Of a stretch of DNA of 34,745 nucleotides, positions 1 through 10,925 are shown one piece after another. The DNA lies in assembly GCA_031292385.1 (NCBI GenBank), contig JARLHE010000031.1, forward strand, positions 1 through 34,745, read 5' to 3'. Position 1 is the first letter of the stretch. Each line of letters begins with the position of its first letter. This DNA comes from Oligoflexia bacterium. Lineage in GTDB: Bacteria; Bdellovibrionota; UBA1018. A program made the position numbers and the translations under genes. The notes beneath the pieces were generated by a model. The model did not search any database and was not told the DNA's origin. It worked only from the letters and a program-made list of their open reading frames with translations.

Positions 1-315
1 AATACCCAACCTAAAGGGTTTAATATCTAAATCACAACCATCGTTCACTGGGCTAAATCCTCGTCAGCAAAGCGTTCTTCAAATTGAGGACAGGACAGTA
101 ATCTTTTAGGTTTATTATAACGCGGTGGGTCTATAGAAACAAATTAAGCAAATGCGAATTTTGAAAGGCGCCGCGAAGGGGAGTGTCAGGTGAGACTCAC
201 TTCTTTCTTTCCACCGGTGGCAGATCCACTCGGACAAAAGTGTTACCTATGTCTCCGGAACGCACCATATGACGCGAATCTCAACCAAAAGGTACGGCCT
301 ACTTTTGCTTTTGAT
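1..315. other. Non-coding stretch at the window edge
   Basis: I see no convincing gene here. The first 160 bases are visibly richer in A and T than the rest of the window. A candidate leftward promoter lies at 114-142 and is listed separately. A perfect 10-bp palindrome (CCACCGGTGG) sits at 211-220 and an 11-bp odd palindrome (GTGAGACTCAC) at 190-200; neither is followed by a T-run on either strand, so neither looks like an intrinsic terminator. A plus-strand open frame from 190 crosses the tRNA and the end of serS antisense and is not credible. A short minus-strand frame opens with GTG near position 48 and runs off the left edge; it is too short to judge. Confidence 0.5.
114..142 (-). promoter_or_regulatory. 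Candidate sigma70-type promoter reading out of the left edge
   Basis: On the minus strand the -10 hexamer is a perfect TATAAT (114-119). It lies 17 nt from a -35 candidate TTGTTT (137-142), which matches the consensus in its first three bases. Transcription would start near position 107 and leave the window, so it would serve a gene not seen here. It lies downstream of tRNA-Ser in the same direction. The consensus -10 and ideal spacing are seen directly; activity is inference. Confidence 0.4.
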
Positions 316-405
<90 letters not shown>

Positions 406-408
406 GCA

Positions 409-1758
<1,350 letters not shown>

Positions 1759-1775
1759 CTAACACAGGCTATCAA

Positions 1776-4700
1776 TCAATGCGAGAATTCCGCTCGATCT
1801 GGCGCGTCAGGCTCCATTTGCAGGTACTTCGCGAAAGCCTGGGATGCATTGGCGGCATCACCCGCGTCCCGATAGGCGATCCCGAGTTGCTTGTAGAGAG
1901 CGGGGTTACCCTTATCGAGGGCGATCGCGGCCTGATACAAAGCTGCGGCCGCGGCATAATTTTTAAGGCGGTAATTCATGTTCGCGGCCTCGACCTTAGC
2001 CTCAATCAGCCTGGAGTCCAGCTGCATTGCCCGCCGGAAAAGAGCCAATGCGTCCTCGAAGCCGCCTAGCTGAGCGTATTCCTTGCCCAGCGCGACGAGT
2101 GTATGGGGACGGTTCGGATTGTATTTGATCTCGACGCCGAACTCCTCGATCGCCGCCCGGTGATTCCCCATGAGCGAATAGAGCGCCCCTTTGTAAAAAT
2201 GAAGGTTCGGATATTTGGGGTAAAGCGAGAAAATCTTTCCGAGCTCTTCGGCCGCCTTTTCGTAAAGGCCTTTCTTCACGAAAATTCGGTAACGCTCCAG
2301 ATACCCGCTGGGGTCGGATTGATTGCGGTCCGAATAGGAATTGAAGAAGTCGAGCGCCTTATCTAGGGCGTTTCTTTGGTCGCCCTCATGACTGAGATAG
2401 ACTTGGGCCCGCAGATAATAGGAGTACGCGTAGTCGGGATCGATCTGAATGGCCTGATCCAAAAGCCGCTCCGCCTCGGGCCAGGATCCCTTTTGGATTT
2501 CAAAGTCAGCGATAGCGGCATTGAGCTCGGCCATCGGAAAGGATCCCCGCTGTTGCTCGTCTTTCAGGAAGTTGATGGCCCGATCAATGGACTCGGTAGC
2601 CGCGATGCACTTGGCGGTGCCGACGATGGTTTCGATATTGAGCGGATCAAAGCGGAGAGCCAACGCGTAAAAAAACTCGGCGCCCTTGTAGTTTTGAGTC
2701 GCAACCAAGCTCTTCGCGTAAGCGATGTACACGCTTGAGTCGATCCAGTCGCGTCCCATCGCCTTACGGTAAAAGGTCTGCGCCTCGGCGTAGTTGCCTT
2801 GCTTGGCGTACATATCGGCGGCGGCTTTATCGATGGCGCTCTGCTGAACGGGCAACTCGCGGAAGCGGTCCATCGCGGACTTCGCCTCATCCCACTCGTA
2901 GCTTTGGATGAGCGTGTTGATGTATTTAGTCCAAATCTCGATATTTTTCGGCGCCATTTTGGCGGCCATGTTGTAATTTTCGCGCGCATTGCTCAAATCG
3001 TGGATCCGCGAGAACATATCGCCGATCTTGACCAAGGGCAGGGTTGAGTTCGGCACCTGCTCGCGCGCCAGAAGAAACTGCGTGAGCGCGGAGTGGTAAT
3101 CGCCCTGCTTGATGAACTTCTCGCCTTCGCCCAAAAAGTAATACATTCGGGCCTCGGGCTGGATTTTCGAAAGATTTTCCCCGCGCTTCGCCCGCAACGA
3201 GTAGTACTCGAGCAAGTAATCGTGATTGCCCGGATCGAGGTGTATCGCGCGCTCCATCTGGCCGAGCGCAAGCGCGGTATTGCCGTGTAGCACGCTGAGC
3301 TGCGAATGAAGAAAATAAGCATGCGCCAGATCGACCGGATTGAGCAGAAGGCGGTTATCGTAAATCTCGCCACTGGGGTACCGATAACTGCCCGAGGTCA
3401 GGAATTCGAGCTGCGTGGCCGCGTCCTGAATGTGATTGGATGCGGCCATGATCCGTGCGATCGCGAGACGCGACTTGGCATGTTTCGGGTTCTGCACGAT
3501 CGCGCGCTCGTATTCGTGAATCGCATTTTCATTATCGCCTAACGCTTCGTCGATTTGACCCCGCAGATAAGACACCTTCGCGCTGAAGGGCTCGGAACGG
3601 TACTGGTTAATGAAACGATTCGCATTGGTGATATCGCCGCGCTGATAAAAGGCGAGCGCAAGATAATAAAACATTTCCGGACCGAAGTGAGGCCTGAGTC
3701 GAGTGTACTCGACGATGCGATTTTGAGCCGCTTCCGGCTTATTGATCACCAAATAGAATTCAACGTCGGCGATCAGGGTTTCGGGCAGATCGATATCCTT
3801 GGTTCTGGATAAGTCGATGAGGCGGGAAATGACCTCGAAATATTTTTCGTCCTTGTTCGAGGAGTCGATCAGATTCAGATAACTCGACGCCAGCATTGCT
3901 TCGGCTTTGATGTTCTTGTTGTCGTATCGTATCGCCTGCAAAAGCTTTTGAGCGGCTCCCTTGTAGCCAGGGACCGTATCCTGGACGTAATCATGAATCG
4001 CCTGTTCGTAAAATTTCGCGCTCTTGGCGGGATCTTGCTTTTCGTTCTCGCTCACCGAGGGCAGTGTCGGGCGATACGGCATCCAGGCCGCGTTGGAAGC
4101 GGCCCCCTTATCGTCGTTGGTGGAAAGAAGAGTGAAAATAATATAACCCACGGCCGCGGCCGCAGCGACACCGCGAATGGCGTCTCCCGTGCTACGAACC
4201 TTGTTTTTGACGTAAATCGGCATCCGCTTCGGATCACGAAGGGCGTCCTGCACGGACCAGTTCTTTTGATGAAGCGGGGATTCCATCATGATGGTCGATT
4301 CGTTCGCCACGCGTCGCGGCAGGTCCGGAGGAGTGACGGGGGAGATTCCCTTCTGGGAATTTCCCAGCTCCAAAATGAGCGAGGCTTGAGACTGCAACGC
4401 GCTCGCGGGCGGCTGGACCATCATGGCGGTGGCCTCAGAGTCTTCGTCGGTGTCTTTAGGGCGCGGAGCGACCTGCGTCGCCTCCTCCTGCTCAATCGGC
4501 TGCTCGGGCGAGCGACGATCAACTACCGCGCGCACGAGCGCGGTCGGTAAGGCCTTTTCCAGCGGCAACATTCGAGTCGTGCCCGCGTTGACAGGCGGAT
4601 GCGACTCTGGACTTTCCTCGGTGGCGACTGAAGCAGTTTTTCCGCCGAGCAATCCTTGAGCATGGGCAACGAGAATTTCCCCAAGCGCCGGAATTTGATT

Positions 4701-4862
4701 GATGCTCATCCACTCGCCTTGCGGATGCTCGCGGGCAAGCTCTTCACCATGGATTTGATCTTCTTTCACCAGCAGACGAACGCGCTCGAGATCAATCGGC
4801 CCCAAAATACGGCCGCTGACGAGCTTGATCTTGTACTTCTGGTTCGTCGCTAATGGCGCCAT
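1776..4862 (-). CDS. GYF-like domain / transmembrane / TPR-repeat protein
   Basis: A 1028-residue protein of unknown specific role. Residues about 9-64 resemble a GYF_2 (DUF4339-type) adaptor domain (a GPIDLERVRLL core, then W51 and a PAL end). Residues about 65-220 are a polar, probably disordered linker with four similar short motifs centred on T96, T129, T145 and T190, three of them T-x-M-M/L and the T129 one reading T-Q-V. One hydrophobic helix lies at about 229-246. The rest, to the C-terminus, is a long array of tetratricopeptide-type helical repeats, which by topology would be outside the inner membrane if the GYF-like domain is cytoplasmic. TPR arrays usually scaffold protein complexes. 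The gene lies 52 nt after nuoN and 26 nt before serS on the same strand. A link to complex I assembly is possible but is inference from position only. Confidence 0.85.
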   Translation of the reverse strand: MAPLATNQKYKIKLVSGRILGPIDLERVRLLVKEDQIHGEELAREHPQGEWMSINQIPALGEILVAHAQGLLGGKTASVATEESPESHPPVNAGTTRMLPLEKALPTALVRAVVDRRSPEQPIEQEEATQVAPRPKDTDEDSEATAMMVQPPASALQSQASLILELGNSQKGISPVTPPDLPRRVANESTIMMESPLHQKNWSVQDALRDPKRMPIYVKNKVRSTGDAIRGVAAAAAVGYIIFTLLSTNDDKGAASNAAWMPYRPTLPSVSENEKQDPAKSAKFYEQAIHDYVQDTVPGYKGAAQKLLQAIRYDNKNIKAEAMLASSYLNLIDSSNKDEKYFEVISRLIDLSRTKDIDLPETLIADVEFYLVINKPEAAQNRIVEYTRLRPHFGPEMFYYLALAFYQRGDITNANRFINQYRSEPFSAKVSYLRGQIDEALGDNENAIHEYERAIVQNPKHAKSRLAIARIMAASNHIQDAATQLEFLTSGSYRYPSGEIYDNRLLLNPVDLAHAYFLHSQLSVLHGNTALALGQMERAIHLDPGNHDYLLEYYSLRAKRGENLSKIQPEARMYYFLGEGEKFIKQGDYHSALTQFLLAREQVPNSTLPLVKIGDMFSRIHDLSNARENYNMAAKMAPKNIEIWTKYINTLIQSYEWDEAKSAMDRFRELPVQQSAIDKAAADMYAKQGNYAEAQTFYRKAMGRDWIDSSVYIAYAKSLVATQNYKGAEFFYALALRFDPLNIETIVGTAKCIAATESIDRAINFLKDEQQRGSFPMAELNAAIADFEIQKGSWPEAERLLDQAIQIDPDYAYSYYLRAQVYLSHEGDQRNALDKALDFFNSYSDRNQSDPSGYLERYRIFVKKGLYEKAAEELGKIFSLYPKYPNLHFYKGALYSLMGNHRAAIEEFGVEIKYNPNRPHTLVALGKEYAQLGGFEDALALFRRAMQLDSRLIEAKVEAANMNYRLKNYAAAAALYQAAIALDKGNPALYKQLGIAYRDAGDAANASQAFAKYLQMEPDAPDRAEFSH

Positions 4863-4914
4863 GCGGTTCAGCCAGCTCCCTCTGGCTTACTTCCGGATCG
4901 CGCCTAACCGAAGG

Positions 4915-6423
4915 CTAGAGGCTCGTGACCGCCTTCTTTGCGGCTGAGAGCGCGCGAGCCGGCATTATACCGATCTGCAGAGTCATGGCGACCATGGCGG
5001 CAAGAGCCACCGTGGACCAGGCCGACATGCGTGATGCCGCCGGACTGCCGACCGGATCGCGCATGTACATGTAAACCAAGACTCTAAGATAATAGTATAC
5101 CGAAACCGCGCTGCAGAGCACACTGATCACAACAAGGGGAATTTCCCCGGCTTGAACGCCCGCCGAGAAAATCATGTACTTGGCGGCAAATCCTGCCGTG
5201 GGCGGAATGCCCGCCATCGAGAAGAGAAAAACCGCCATCGAAAACGCAAGCCACGGGTGCCGACGGGAAAGACCTGCCAAATCAGGCAGATTCAGGCCGC
5301 CGTCGTCACGCGACGCGAGGACCGTCAAAATAATGAACGCGCCCAGATTCATGACCGAGTAAGCGACCAGGTACACGACCATCGGAGCGTAACCCTGATC
5401 ACTGGCCGATCCCGCGATCAACCCCACCAGCAAATAGCCGGTATGGGCGATCGACGAATAACCGAGCATTCTCTTTAAGTTTGTCTGGGTCAAAGCGACG
5501 AAGTTGCCCAGGGCCATGGTCAAGACCGCGATGACCCAAAGAATGTTATGGAAATGAGTTTGAATGGTCTCGGTCAGGGCATGGCCGTAACCGAGCGAAA
5601 CAAAAACGCGAACGAAGGTCGCGAAGGCCGCGGCTTTTAAGCCGGTCGTCATGAAGCCCGTCACCGGGGCAGGAGCGCCTTCATAAACATCGGGCATCCA
5701 CATATGGAACGGAACCGAAGCGACCTTGAACAAAAACCCGGCGACAACCAGCCATACTCCCAAGGTGAAAAGAGGGGTCATCAGGGTCGGCGTGGTGCGG
5801 ATGGCCTGAAGAATCGCATGAATCTCCATCGAGCCGGTCGCGCCGTAAAGCATTGCCGCGCCGTAGAGCATGACGGCCGAGGCGGCTGAACCCAGGATGA
5901 AATATTTCATCGCGGCCTCATTTGAACGGCGGTCCGTTCGGCGAAAGCCGACGAGCGCGTACACGGAAAGCGACATGAGCTCGAGTGCGATGAAAACCAT
6001 GACGAGATCGGTGGCGGACGTCATGATCATCATGCCGAAAGCCGCGAACAGAAGCAGAACGAAGTATTCCGGATGCTGAATTTTCTCGCGATCCAGGTAA
6101 CGGAAAGAGATCATCGCCGTAATAGCCGCCGACGCGAGAAACAGAACATTAAAAAAGCTAGCGAAGGGGTCCGAAACCATCATCGAATTAAAGAGCGTTA
6201 CCGATGTTCCGTTGTGCAGAAGACCGATCGAGGAGCAAATCCCCACCGCGCAGGTCGCGAGCGTCAGCAAAAAGACCGGCCACTTGGGGCTGAGCACGCG
6301 AAGCACGCAAGCCAGAAGCGCGATGATCGTTCCGCCGCAGACCAGGAAGTAGGGCATCAGCGCCTGGACCTGCTCCGGACTCATTGAAAGAAGCTGAGGA
6401 TTAATCATGGGAAGGTTTGGCAT
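4915..6423 (-). CDS. nuoN: NADH-quinone oxidoreductase subunit N (Nuo1 set)
   Basis: One of three antiporter-like, proton-translocating subunits of the membrane arm of complex I. The 502 residues form about 14 hydrophobic helices, the usual length. The proton-path residues expected in this family are visible: E148 in an ALELMSL helix, K233 before the VPFHMW stretch, K263 in the TTGLKAAAF helix, and a lysine in the late AGFAAKYM helix. The ATG at 6423 is preceded by AAGGA at good distance. The gene follows nuoM by 12 nt and is the last of the 14-gene operon. Confidence 0.96.
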   Translation of the reverse strand: MPNLPMINPQLLSMSPEQVQALMPYFLVCGGTIIALLACVLRVLSPKWPVFLLTLATCAVGICSSIGLLHNGTSVTLFNSMMVSDPFASFFNVLFLASAAITAMISFRYLDREKIQHPEYFVLLLFAAFGMMIMTSATDLVMVFIALELMSLSVYALVGFRRTDRRSNEAAMKYFILGSAASAVMLYGAAMLYGATGSMEIHAILQAIRTTPTLMTPLFTLGVWLVVAGFLFKVASVPFHMWMPDVYEGAPAPVTGFMTTGLKAAAFATFVRVFVSLGYGHALTETIQTHFHNILWVIAVLTMALGNFVALTQTNLKRMLGYSSIAHTGYLLVGLIAGSASDQGYAPMVVYLVAYSVMNLGAFIILTVLASRDDGGLNLPDLAGLSRRHPWLAFSMAVFLFSMAGIPPTAGFAAKYMIFSAGVQAGEIPLVVISVLCSAVSVYYYLRVLVYMYMRDPVGSPAASRMSAWSTVALAAMVAMTLQIGIMPARALSAAKKAVTSL

Positions 6424-6435
6424 GAACGGTTTTCC

Positions 6436-7992
6436 TTATGAATGACTTTCCGGGAGTGTTGCCGCGCGAGCGACTCCGCTCAGACCTTTAAATCCGGTTT
6501 TTCCCATCGTACGGGTGATCATCCGGTCAATCGACGGATTCAGTTTCGAAAAGAAAAAGTTCGGATAAATCCCCATCGCGAAAATAGCGGCGATCAAAGG
6601 AGTCATGATCGCCAGTTCGCGGAAGTTCAGGTCTTTCAGCTCCTCGTTATGATGATCGGTGACTGGTCCGAACATCACGCGCTGGAACATCCACAGCATG
6701 TACACGGCGCCGAAAATCACGCCCGTGGTGGCGATCGCGGTCAGGCCGGGGTTCGCTTTCCACGACCCAAGCAGAATCATGAACTCGCCGATAAACCCGT
6801 TCGTGCCCGGGAGCGCGACGGACGAAAGGGTCACGATCATGAAAACCAGCGCGAAAAGCGGCATCACCTTGGTAATCCCGCCGAAAGCCGAGATCTCGCG
6901 GGTGTGGCGACGCTCGTAAATCATGCCGACCAAAAGGAACAACGCGCCGGTCGAAACGCCGTGGTTCAGCATCTGGTAGTACGAGCCCGAAACCGAGATC
7001 GGATCGAGCGCGAAGAGGCCGAGCACGACATAGCCCATGTGGCTCACCGACGAATAGGCGACGAGCTTTTTGATATCGGGTTGAACCATCGCGACCCAAG
7101 CGCCGTACACGATCGCGATCGCGGCCAAAACCATGAACGCAAGCTGGAAGTAGGCAACGCCCATCGGCAGCATCGGGAAGGCGATGCGCATGAAGCCGTA
7201 ACCGCCCATCTTGAGCAAAATCGCGGCAAGAATGACCGAACCCGCCGTCGGGGCCTGGACGTGAGCGTCGGGCAACCAGGTATGAAGCGGGAACAAGGGA
7301 ACCTTGACCGCGAAAGCCGCGGCGAAAGCCAGGAAGATCAAGCTCTGCGCCGTCCAAAACGTGCCGCCTTCAAGCTGCAGCTTATAGAGATCGGTGATCA
7401 GCGTGGAATAAGAGCCGAACTGCTGCTTATGCATGTAGGCGAGGTAGAAAATCGCCACCAGCATCAGGAGCGAGCCCACAAGAGTATAAAGGAAGAATTT
7501 CATCGTGGCGTAAATGCGCTCTTTGCCGCCCCAAATGCCGATCATGAAATACATCGGGATAAGCATCGCTTCCCAAAACACGTAGAACAGAAAGATGTCG
7601 AGCGAAACGAACGCGCCCAGCATCGCCGTCTCGAGCGAAAGAAGCAGGAAGTAGTATTCCTTGACCCTTTGCTCGATCGCGCTGAACGAGCCGATAATCG
7701 CGATCGGCATCAGAAAGGTGGTCAGCATGATGAGCCAAAGGCTGATCCCGTCGATGCCAAGCGTGTAGGAGATACCCAGGCTCGGCAGCCACTCGGCCGA
7801 CTCCATAAGCTGGAACTCGGCGCCGTCCGTCTGAAAGCGGCTGTAAACCAAAAGCGACAAGCCGAAGGTCAGAAGGGCGCCAGCGGCGGCCCAGAACCGG
7901 CTTGCTTTCGCCGGAACGGCAAGGCCGATCACCGCCCAAAGCAATGGAAGGAAAACAAGAGTCGAAAGGAGGTTCGTATCAAACCATGCCAT
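6436..7992 (-). CDS. nuoM: NADH-quinone oxidoreductase subunit M (Nuo1 set)
   Basis: Antiporter-like proton-pumping subunit of the complex I membrane arm, 518 residues and multi-spanning. Conserved charged residues are all readable: E141 in the FYVFWEAM helix, K230 in FAVKVPLFPLHTW, K261 in ILLKMGGYG and E403 in NGFIGEF. The start overlaps the end of nuoL by 14 nt. The minus-strand start has no Shine-Dalgarno (the nearby AAAGGAGG is on the opposite strand), so translation is probably coupled to nuoL. This intact copy is the reference for judging the altered paralogue at 19949-21481. Confidence 0.96.
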   Translation of the reverse strand: MAWFDTNLLSTLVFLPLLWAVIGLAVPAKASRFWAAAGALLTFGLSLLVYSRFQTDGAEFQLMESAEWLPSLGISYTLGIDGISLWLIMLTTFLMPIAIIGSFSAIEQRVKEYYFLLLSLETAMLGAFVSLDIFLFYVFWEAMLIPMYFMIGIWGGKERIYATMKFFLYTLVGSLLMLVAIFYLAYMHKQQFGSYSTLITDLYKLQLEGGTFWTAQSLIFLAFAAAFAVKVPLFPLHTWLPDAHVQAPTAGSVILAAILLKMGGYGFMRIAFPMLPMGVAYFQLAFMVLAAIAIVYGAWVAMVQPDIKKLVAYSSVSHMGYVVLGLFALDPISVSGSYYQMLNHGVSTGALFLLVGMIYERRHTREISAFGGITKVMPLFALVFMIVTLSSVALPGTNGFIGEFMILLGSWKANPGLTAIATTGVIFGAVYMLWMFQRVMFGPVTDHHNEELKDLNFRELAIMTPLIAAIFAMGIYPNFFFSKLNPSIDRMITRTMGKTGFKGLSGVARAATLPESHS

Positions 7993-10015
7993 AAAGGAGG
8001 TACCCCACCGCTGCCAAAACGCCCATGACCAGCATGAGCGCGTAGAATTGAATCGATCCGGTCTGAATCACGCGAACGGTCTGTCCCGTGAATTCCGAAA
8101 CCCTGCCAAAGCCCACGACGATCCGGTCAATAAACGCGACATCGACGTCCTTCCAGAGCAAGCCGGAGAGAACCTGAATGGGGCGGACGAAAATCGCTTC
8201 GTAAATTTCGTCGATATACCATTTGTTTTCAGTCGCCTTGTGAAGCCAGGCAAAGCGCTTCGCGAGCGCGTTGGCCCTATTGAGATCTTTATAGAGGCCG
8301 AGCGCGAAGAAAATACCGGCCGCCGCGGCGACCACGCTGACACCCATGAGAACCCATTCCAACCCGCCGCCCTCGGCGGCGCCGGCCGCTTCATGCAAAG
8401 CGGGAATCACGGGCTCAAGCCAACCCTCAAGCCAGCTCGCGTGCGGCAGACCCAAAAGACCGCCCAGCGCGCTCAATGCCGCGAGCACCATGAGCGGCGC
8501 GGTCATAATCAGCGGAGACTCATGGACGCCGGCCGGAGCCGAATGATCATCTTCTTCAACGTCGGCGTGGCCGCCGTGATTGTCATGCGAGTGAGCCGCG
8601 CCGTGAGCGGCATGCGCGCCCAGGGTCTTCTCGTCAAACCGAGGCTTGCCCAAGAACGTGAGCGAGAACATCCGAGTCATGTAAAACGCGGTCATGATCG
8701 CGGTGATCAAACCGAAGAGCCAGAAAACCGGGCCTCCATGCGGAGAGCTGAATGCCTGCCCCAGGATTTCGTCTTTCGAGAAGAATCCGGAAAACGGCGG
8801 GATGCCGCAAATGGCGATCCAGCCGACCGCGAAGACGGCGAAGGTCTGCGGCATTTTCCCGCGCAGGCCGCCCATCTTCACGATGTTTTGCTCTTCGTGC
8901 ATTCCATGAATCACGCTGCCCGCGCCCAGGAACAGAAGGGCCTTGAAGAAAGCGTGAGTAATGACGTGAAAGACGCCGGCGGTATAAGCACCGACGCCGC
9001 ATGCGACGAACATGTAGCCGAGCTGGGACACGGTCGAGTAGGCGAGCACCTTTTTGATGTCCGTCTGGGTGATCGCGATCGTGGCCGAGAAAAAGGCCGT
9101 CGCCGTTCCGACGATCGCGATTACGCTGAGCGCGGTCGAGGACAGGCTATACATGAAGTTCAAGCGCGCGAGCAGGTAAATGCCCGAGGTCACCATGGTC
9201 GCGGCATGGATCAAGGCCGAAACCGGAGTCGGGCCGGCCATTGCGTCGGGCAACCAGACGTAAAGCGGAATCTGAGCCGATTTGCCGCAGCAACCGCCGA
9301 AAAGAAGAAGGCAGATCGCGGTGATGGTCGTGACATTCACGGCTCCCGCGGCCGCCGCCGCCGCATGACCGCTGACCACGAGAGGCCTCAGGGCCGCGAA
9401 ATCAAGCGTGCCGAAATGCCAGAAGATCATGAACGTTCCGAGCAGAAAGCAGAAATCGCCGATGCGGTTGACGATGAACGCCTTTTTGCCGGCTTTCGCT
9501 TTTTCGATATCCGTGTACCAAAAACCGATCAGGAGATAGCTGCAGAGACCGACGCCTTCCCAGCCGAGGAACATGACTGGAAGCGACGCACCCAGAACCA
9601 GGATCAACATCGCGAAGCAGAAAAGGTTCAGGTACGTGAAAAACTTGCCCGGGGCCGCGTCGTGCGACATGTAGCCGATCGAGTAGATGTGAATCAGGGT
9701 GCCGACGCCGGTGATCACCAGGGTGAAAAGCGTCGACAGCGAATCGAGACGAAGCGCGAAATCCAACTTGAGGGCGCCGACGTCGATCCAGCTGAAAAGG
9801 GTCTGCTCGATCACCCGGCTCTCGGGCGACATTCCGTGAAGCTGCAAAAAAAAGAATACCGAGGCGGCAAACGACGCGAAGATCGCAAGTGAGGCGACCG
9901 CTCCCGTCACCGTTGAACTCGCGGAATGCTGGCCGGGCCGCGCCTGGAAAAACGCGTACCAGATTCCGTTGATCAAGAAACCCAAGAGCGGAAACAGAAG
10001 AATCAAAGCGAGCAT
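7979..10015 (-). CDS. nuoL: NADH-quinone oxidoreductase subunit L (Nuo1 set)
   Basis: Distal antiporter-like pump subunit of complex I, 678 residues. It has the expected charged pathway: E153 in FLGWEGVG, D187 in VNRIGDF, K245 before IPLYVWLPDA, H270 in ALIHAATM, K358 in AFFKALLFLGAG and K414 in GFFSKDEIL. A His/Asp-rich loop (about residues 445-480) separates later helices. The C-terminal part carries the long lateral helix (NKWYIDEIYE region) and a final membrane anchor, as in typical NuoL. It starts 4 nt after nuoK. Confidence 0.96.
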   Translation of the reverse strand: MLALILLFPLLGFLINGIWYAFFQARPGQHSASSTVTGAVASLAIFASFAASVFFFLQLHGMSPESRVIEQTLFSWIDVGALKLDFALRLDSLSTLFTLVITGVGTLIHIYSIGYMSHDAAPGKFFTYLNLFCFAMLILVLGASLPVMFLGWEGVGLCSYLLIGFWYTDIEKAKAGKKAFIVNRIGDFCFLLGTFMIFWHFGTLDFAALRPLVVSGHAAAAAAGAVNVTTITAICLLLFGGCCGKSAQIPLYVWLPDAMAGPTPVSALIHAATMVTSGIYLLARLNFMYSLSSTALSVIAIVGTATAFFSATIAITQTDIKKVLAYSTVSQLGYMFVACGVGAYTAGVFHVITHAFFKALLFLGAGSVIHGMHEEQNIVKMGGLRGKMPQTFAVFAVGWIAICGIPPFSGFFSKDEILGQAFSSPHGGPVFWLFGLITAIMTAFYMTRMFSLTFLGKPRFDEKTLGAHAAHGAAHSHDNHGGHADVEEDDHSAPAGVHESPLIMTAPLMVLAALSALGGLLGLPHASWLEGWLEPVIPALHEAAGAAEGGGLEWVLMGVSVVAAAAGIFFALGLYKDLNRANALAKRFAWLHKATENKWYIDEIYEAIFVRPIQVLSGLLWKDVDVAFIDRIVVGFGRVSEFTGQTVRVIQTGSIQFYALMLVMGVLAAVGYLLYGMV

Positions 10016-10019
10016 TTGT

Positions 10020-10328
10020 TCAGTCCCTCAATAGCCGGATATCGTCGGTGTCGACGGTACGCAGGGTACGATAAAGCGCGATGACCAAGCCCAAGCCCAC
10101 GGCGCCTTCGGCCGCGGCAACAGTGATGACAAAAAAGACCGCCATCTGACCGCCCATATGCTCAAGTTGCTTGGAAAAGGTGACAAAGGTGAGGTTCACG
10201 GCATTCAGCATGAGCTCGATGCACATCATGACGACCAGGATGTTGCGGCGAACTAGAAGTCCCGTGAGGCCGATAAAAAAGATGGCCGCGCAAAACGAGA
10301 GCACGACCCAGGGTTCGACTTGATTCAC
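10020..10328 (-). CDS. nuoK: NADH-quinone oxidoreductase subunit K (Nuo1 set)
   Basis: Small 102-residue membrane subunit with three helices, related to MrpC. The two buried glutamates that carry protons along the membrane arm are present: E38 in CIELMLNAVNLTF and E74 in AAAEGAVGLGL, 36 residues apart as in E. coli NuoK. The start overlaps the nuoJ stop in an ATGA, so translation is coupled. It lies between nuoJ and nuoL in the standard order. Confidence 0.96.
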   Translation of the reverse strand: MNQVEPWVVLSFCAAIFFIGLTGLLVRRNILVVMMCIELMLNAVNLTFVTFSKQLEHMGGQMAVFFVITVAAAEGAVGLGLVIALYRTLRTVDTDDIRLLRD

Positions 10329-10924
10329 TTCGCACCTCCTACCGCCGCTCGGCCAGCCTGCTTGCGTTGATTGGCGGCCGCCTCCCGCAAGACTTCAGCC
10401 GAGCTCTTTTGACGTTTAGCGATCGCTACCGCGCCGACCATCGCAGCGAGCAGCAGAATCGAGGTCACTTCAAACGGCAGAATGTATTGGTTGAACATCA
10501 ACTCCGAAACCACGACCGTATTGCCTCCGGCCATCTCGATCGCCGAGGCGGAAAAACCTCCGCGCGCGGCCGGAAGGGCGCTGTTTTTGAAGACCCAGAC
10601 AAAGGCGCCGAAGAGCGCGACGGTCGCCACCACCGCCACGGCGCGGATCACGACATGGGTGCGGGCGATGTCGAAAGACGGCACGTCCTGATTAAGAAGC
10701 ATGATCACGAAAATGAAAAGCACCATGATGGCGCCGGCGTAAACGAGAACCTGCAGCGCCGCGATCAGGTGGGCGCCAAGAACGGCGTAAATCGCCGCGA
10801 ACGAAAAGAAAACCAGCACGAGGCTGAACGCGCTCGCAACCGGGCTCTTTTTAAGGACCACAAAGAGCGAGAAGAGGATCGCCAAGCCGCCGAAGAGATA
10901 GAAAAAGAAAGGGCTGATATCCAT
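10325..10924 (-). CDS. nuoJ: NADH-quinone oxidoreductase subunit J (Nuo1 set)
   Basis: Membrane-arm subunit of 199 residues with five predicted helices. The family signature VYAGAIMVLFIFVIML is at 61-76. Its tyrosine and following glycine lie in the third helix, the helix that rearranges during turnover in solved complex I structures. The C-terminus is a polar tail rich in Ala, Arg and Lys. Only one base separates the nuoI stop from this ATG, and the end overlaps nuoK by 4 nt. Confidence 0.94.
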   Translation of the reverse strand: MDISPFFFYLFGGLAILFSLFVVLKKSPVASAFSLVLVFFSFAAIYAVLGAHLIAALQVLVYAGAIMVLFIFVIMLLNQDVPSFDIARTHVVIRAVAVVATVALFGAFVWVFKNSALPAARGGFSASAIEMAGGNTVVVSELMFNQYILPFEVTSILLLAAMVGAVAIAKRQKSSAEVLREAAANQRKQAGRAAVGGAK

Positions 10925-10925
10925 T

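Noticed and set aside
280..315. Possible terminator just after tRNA-Ser
   Set aside because: The minus strand can form a short A/T-rich stem (CAAAAG with CTTTTG around a GGCCG loop), but it has a bulge and no T-run follows, so it does not meet the usual pattern.
7993..8000. AAAGGAGG, a perfect Shine-Dalgarno sequence
   Set aside because: It is on the plus strand, where no start codon follows at a useful distance and the real genes are on the minus strand. On the minus strand it reads CCTCCTTT and cannot serve nuoM.
6442..8028. A 528-codon open frame on the plus strand opposite nuoM, and similar long frames at 8048-9892, 15722-17443 and minus 29985-31469
   Set aside because: They lie fully antisense to strongly recognisable genes (nuoM, nuoL, nuoD/nuoC and mfd), encode Arg/His/Asp-rich sequence with no recognisable domain, and are the usual effect of high-GC codon use on the opposite strand.
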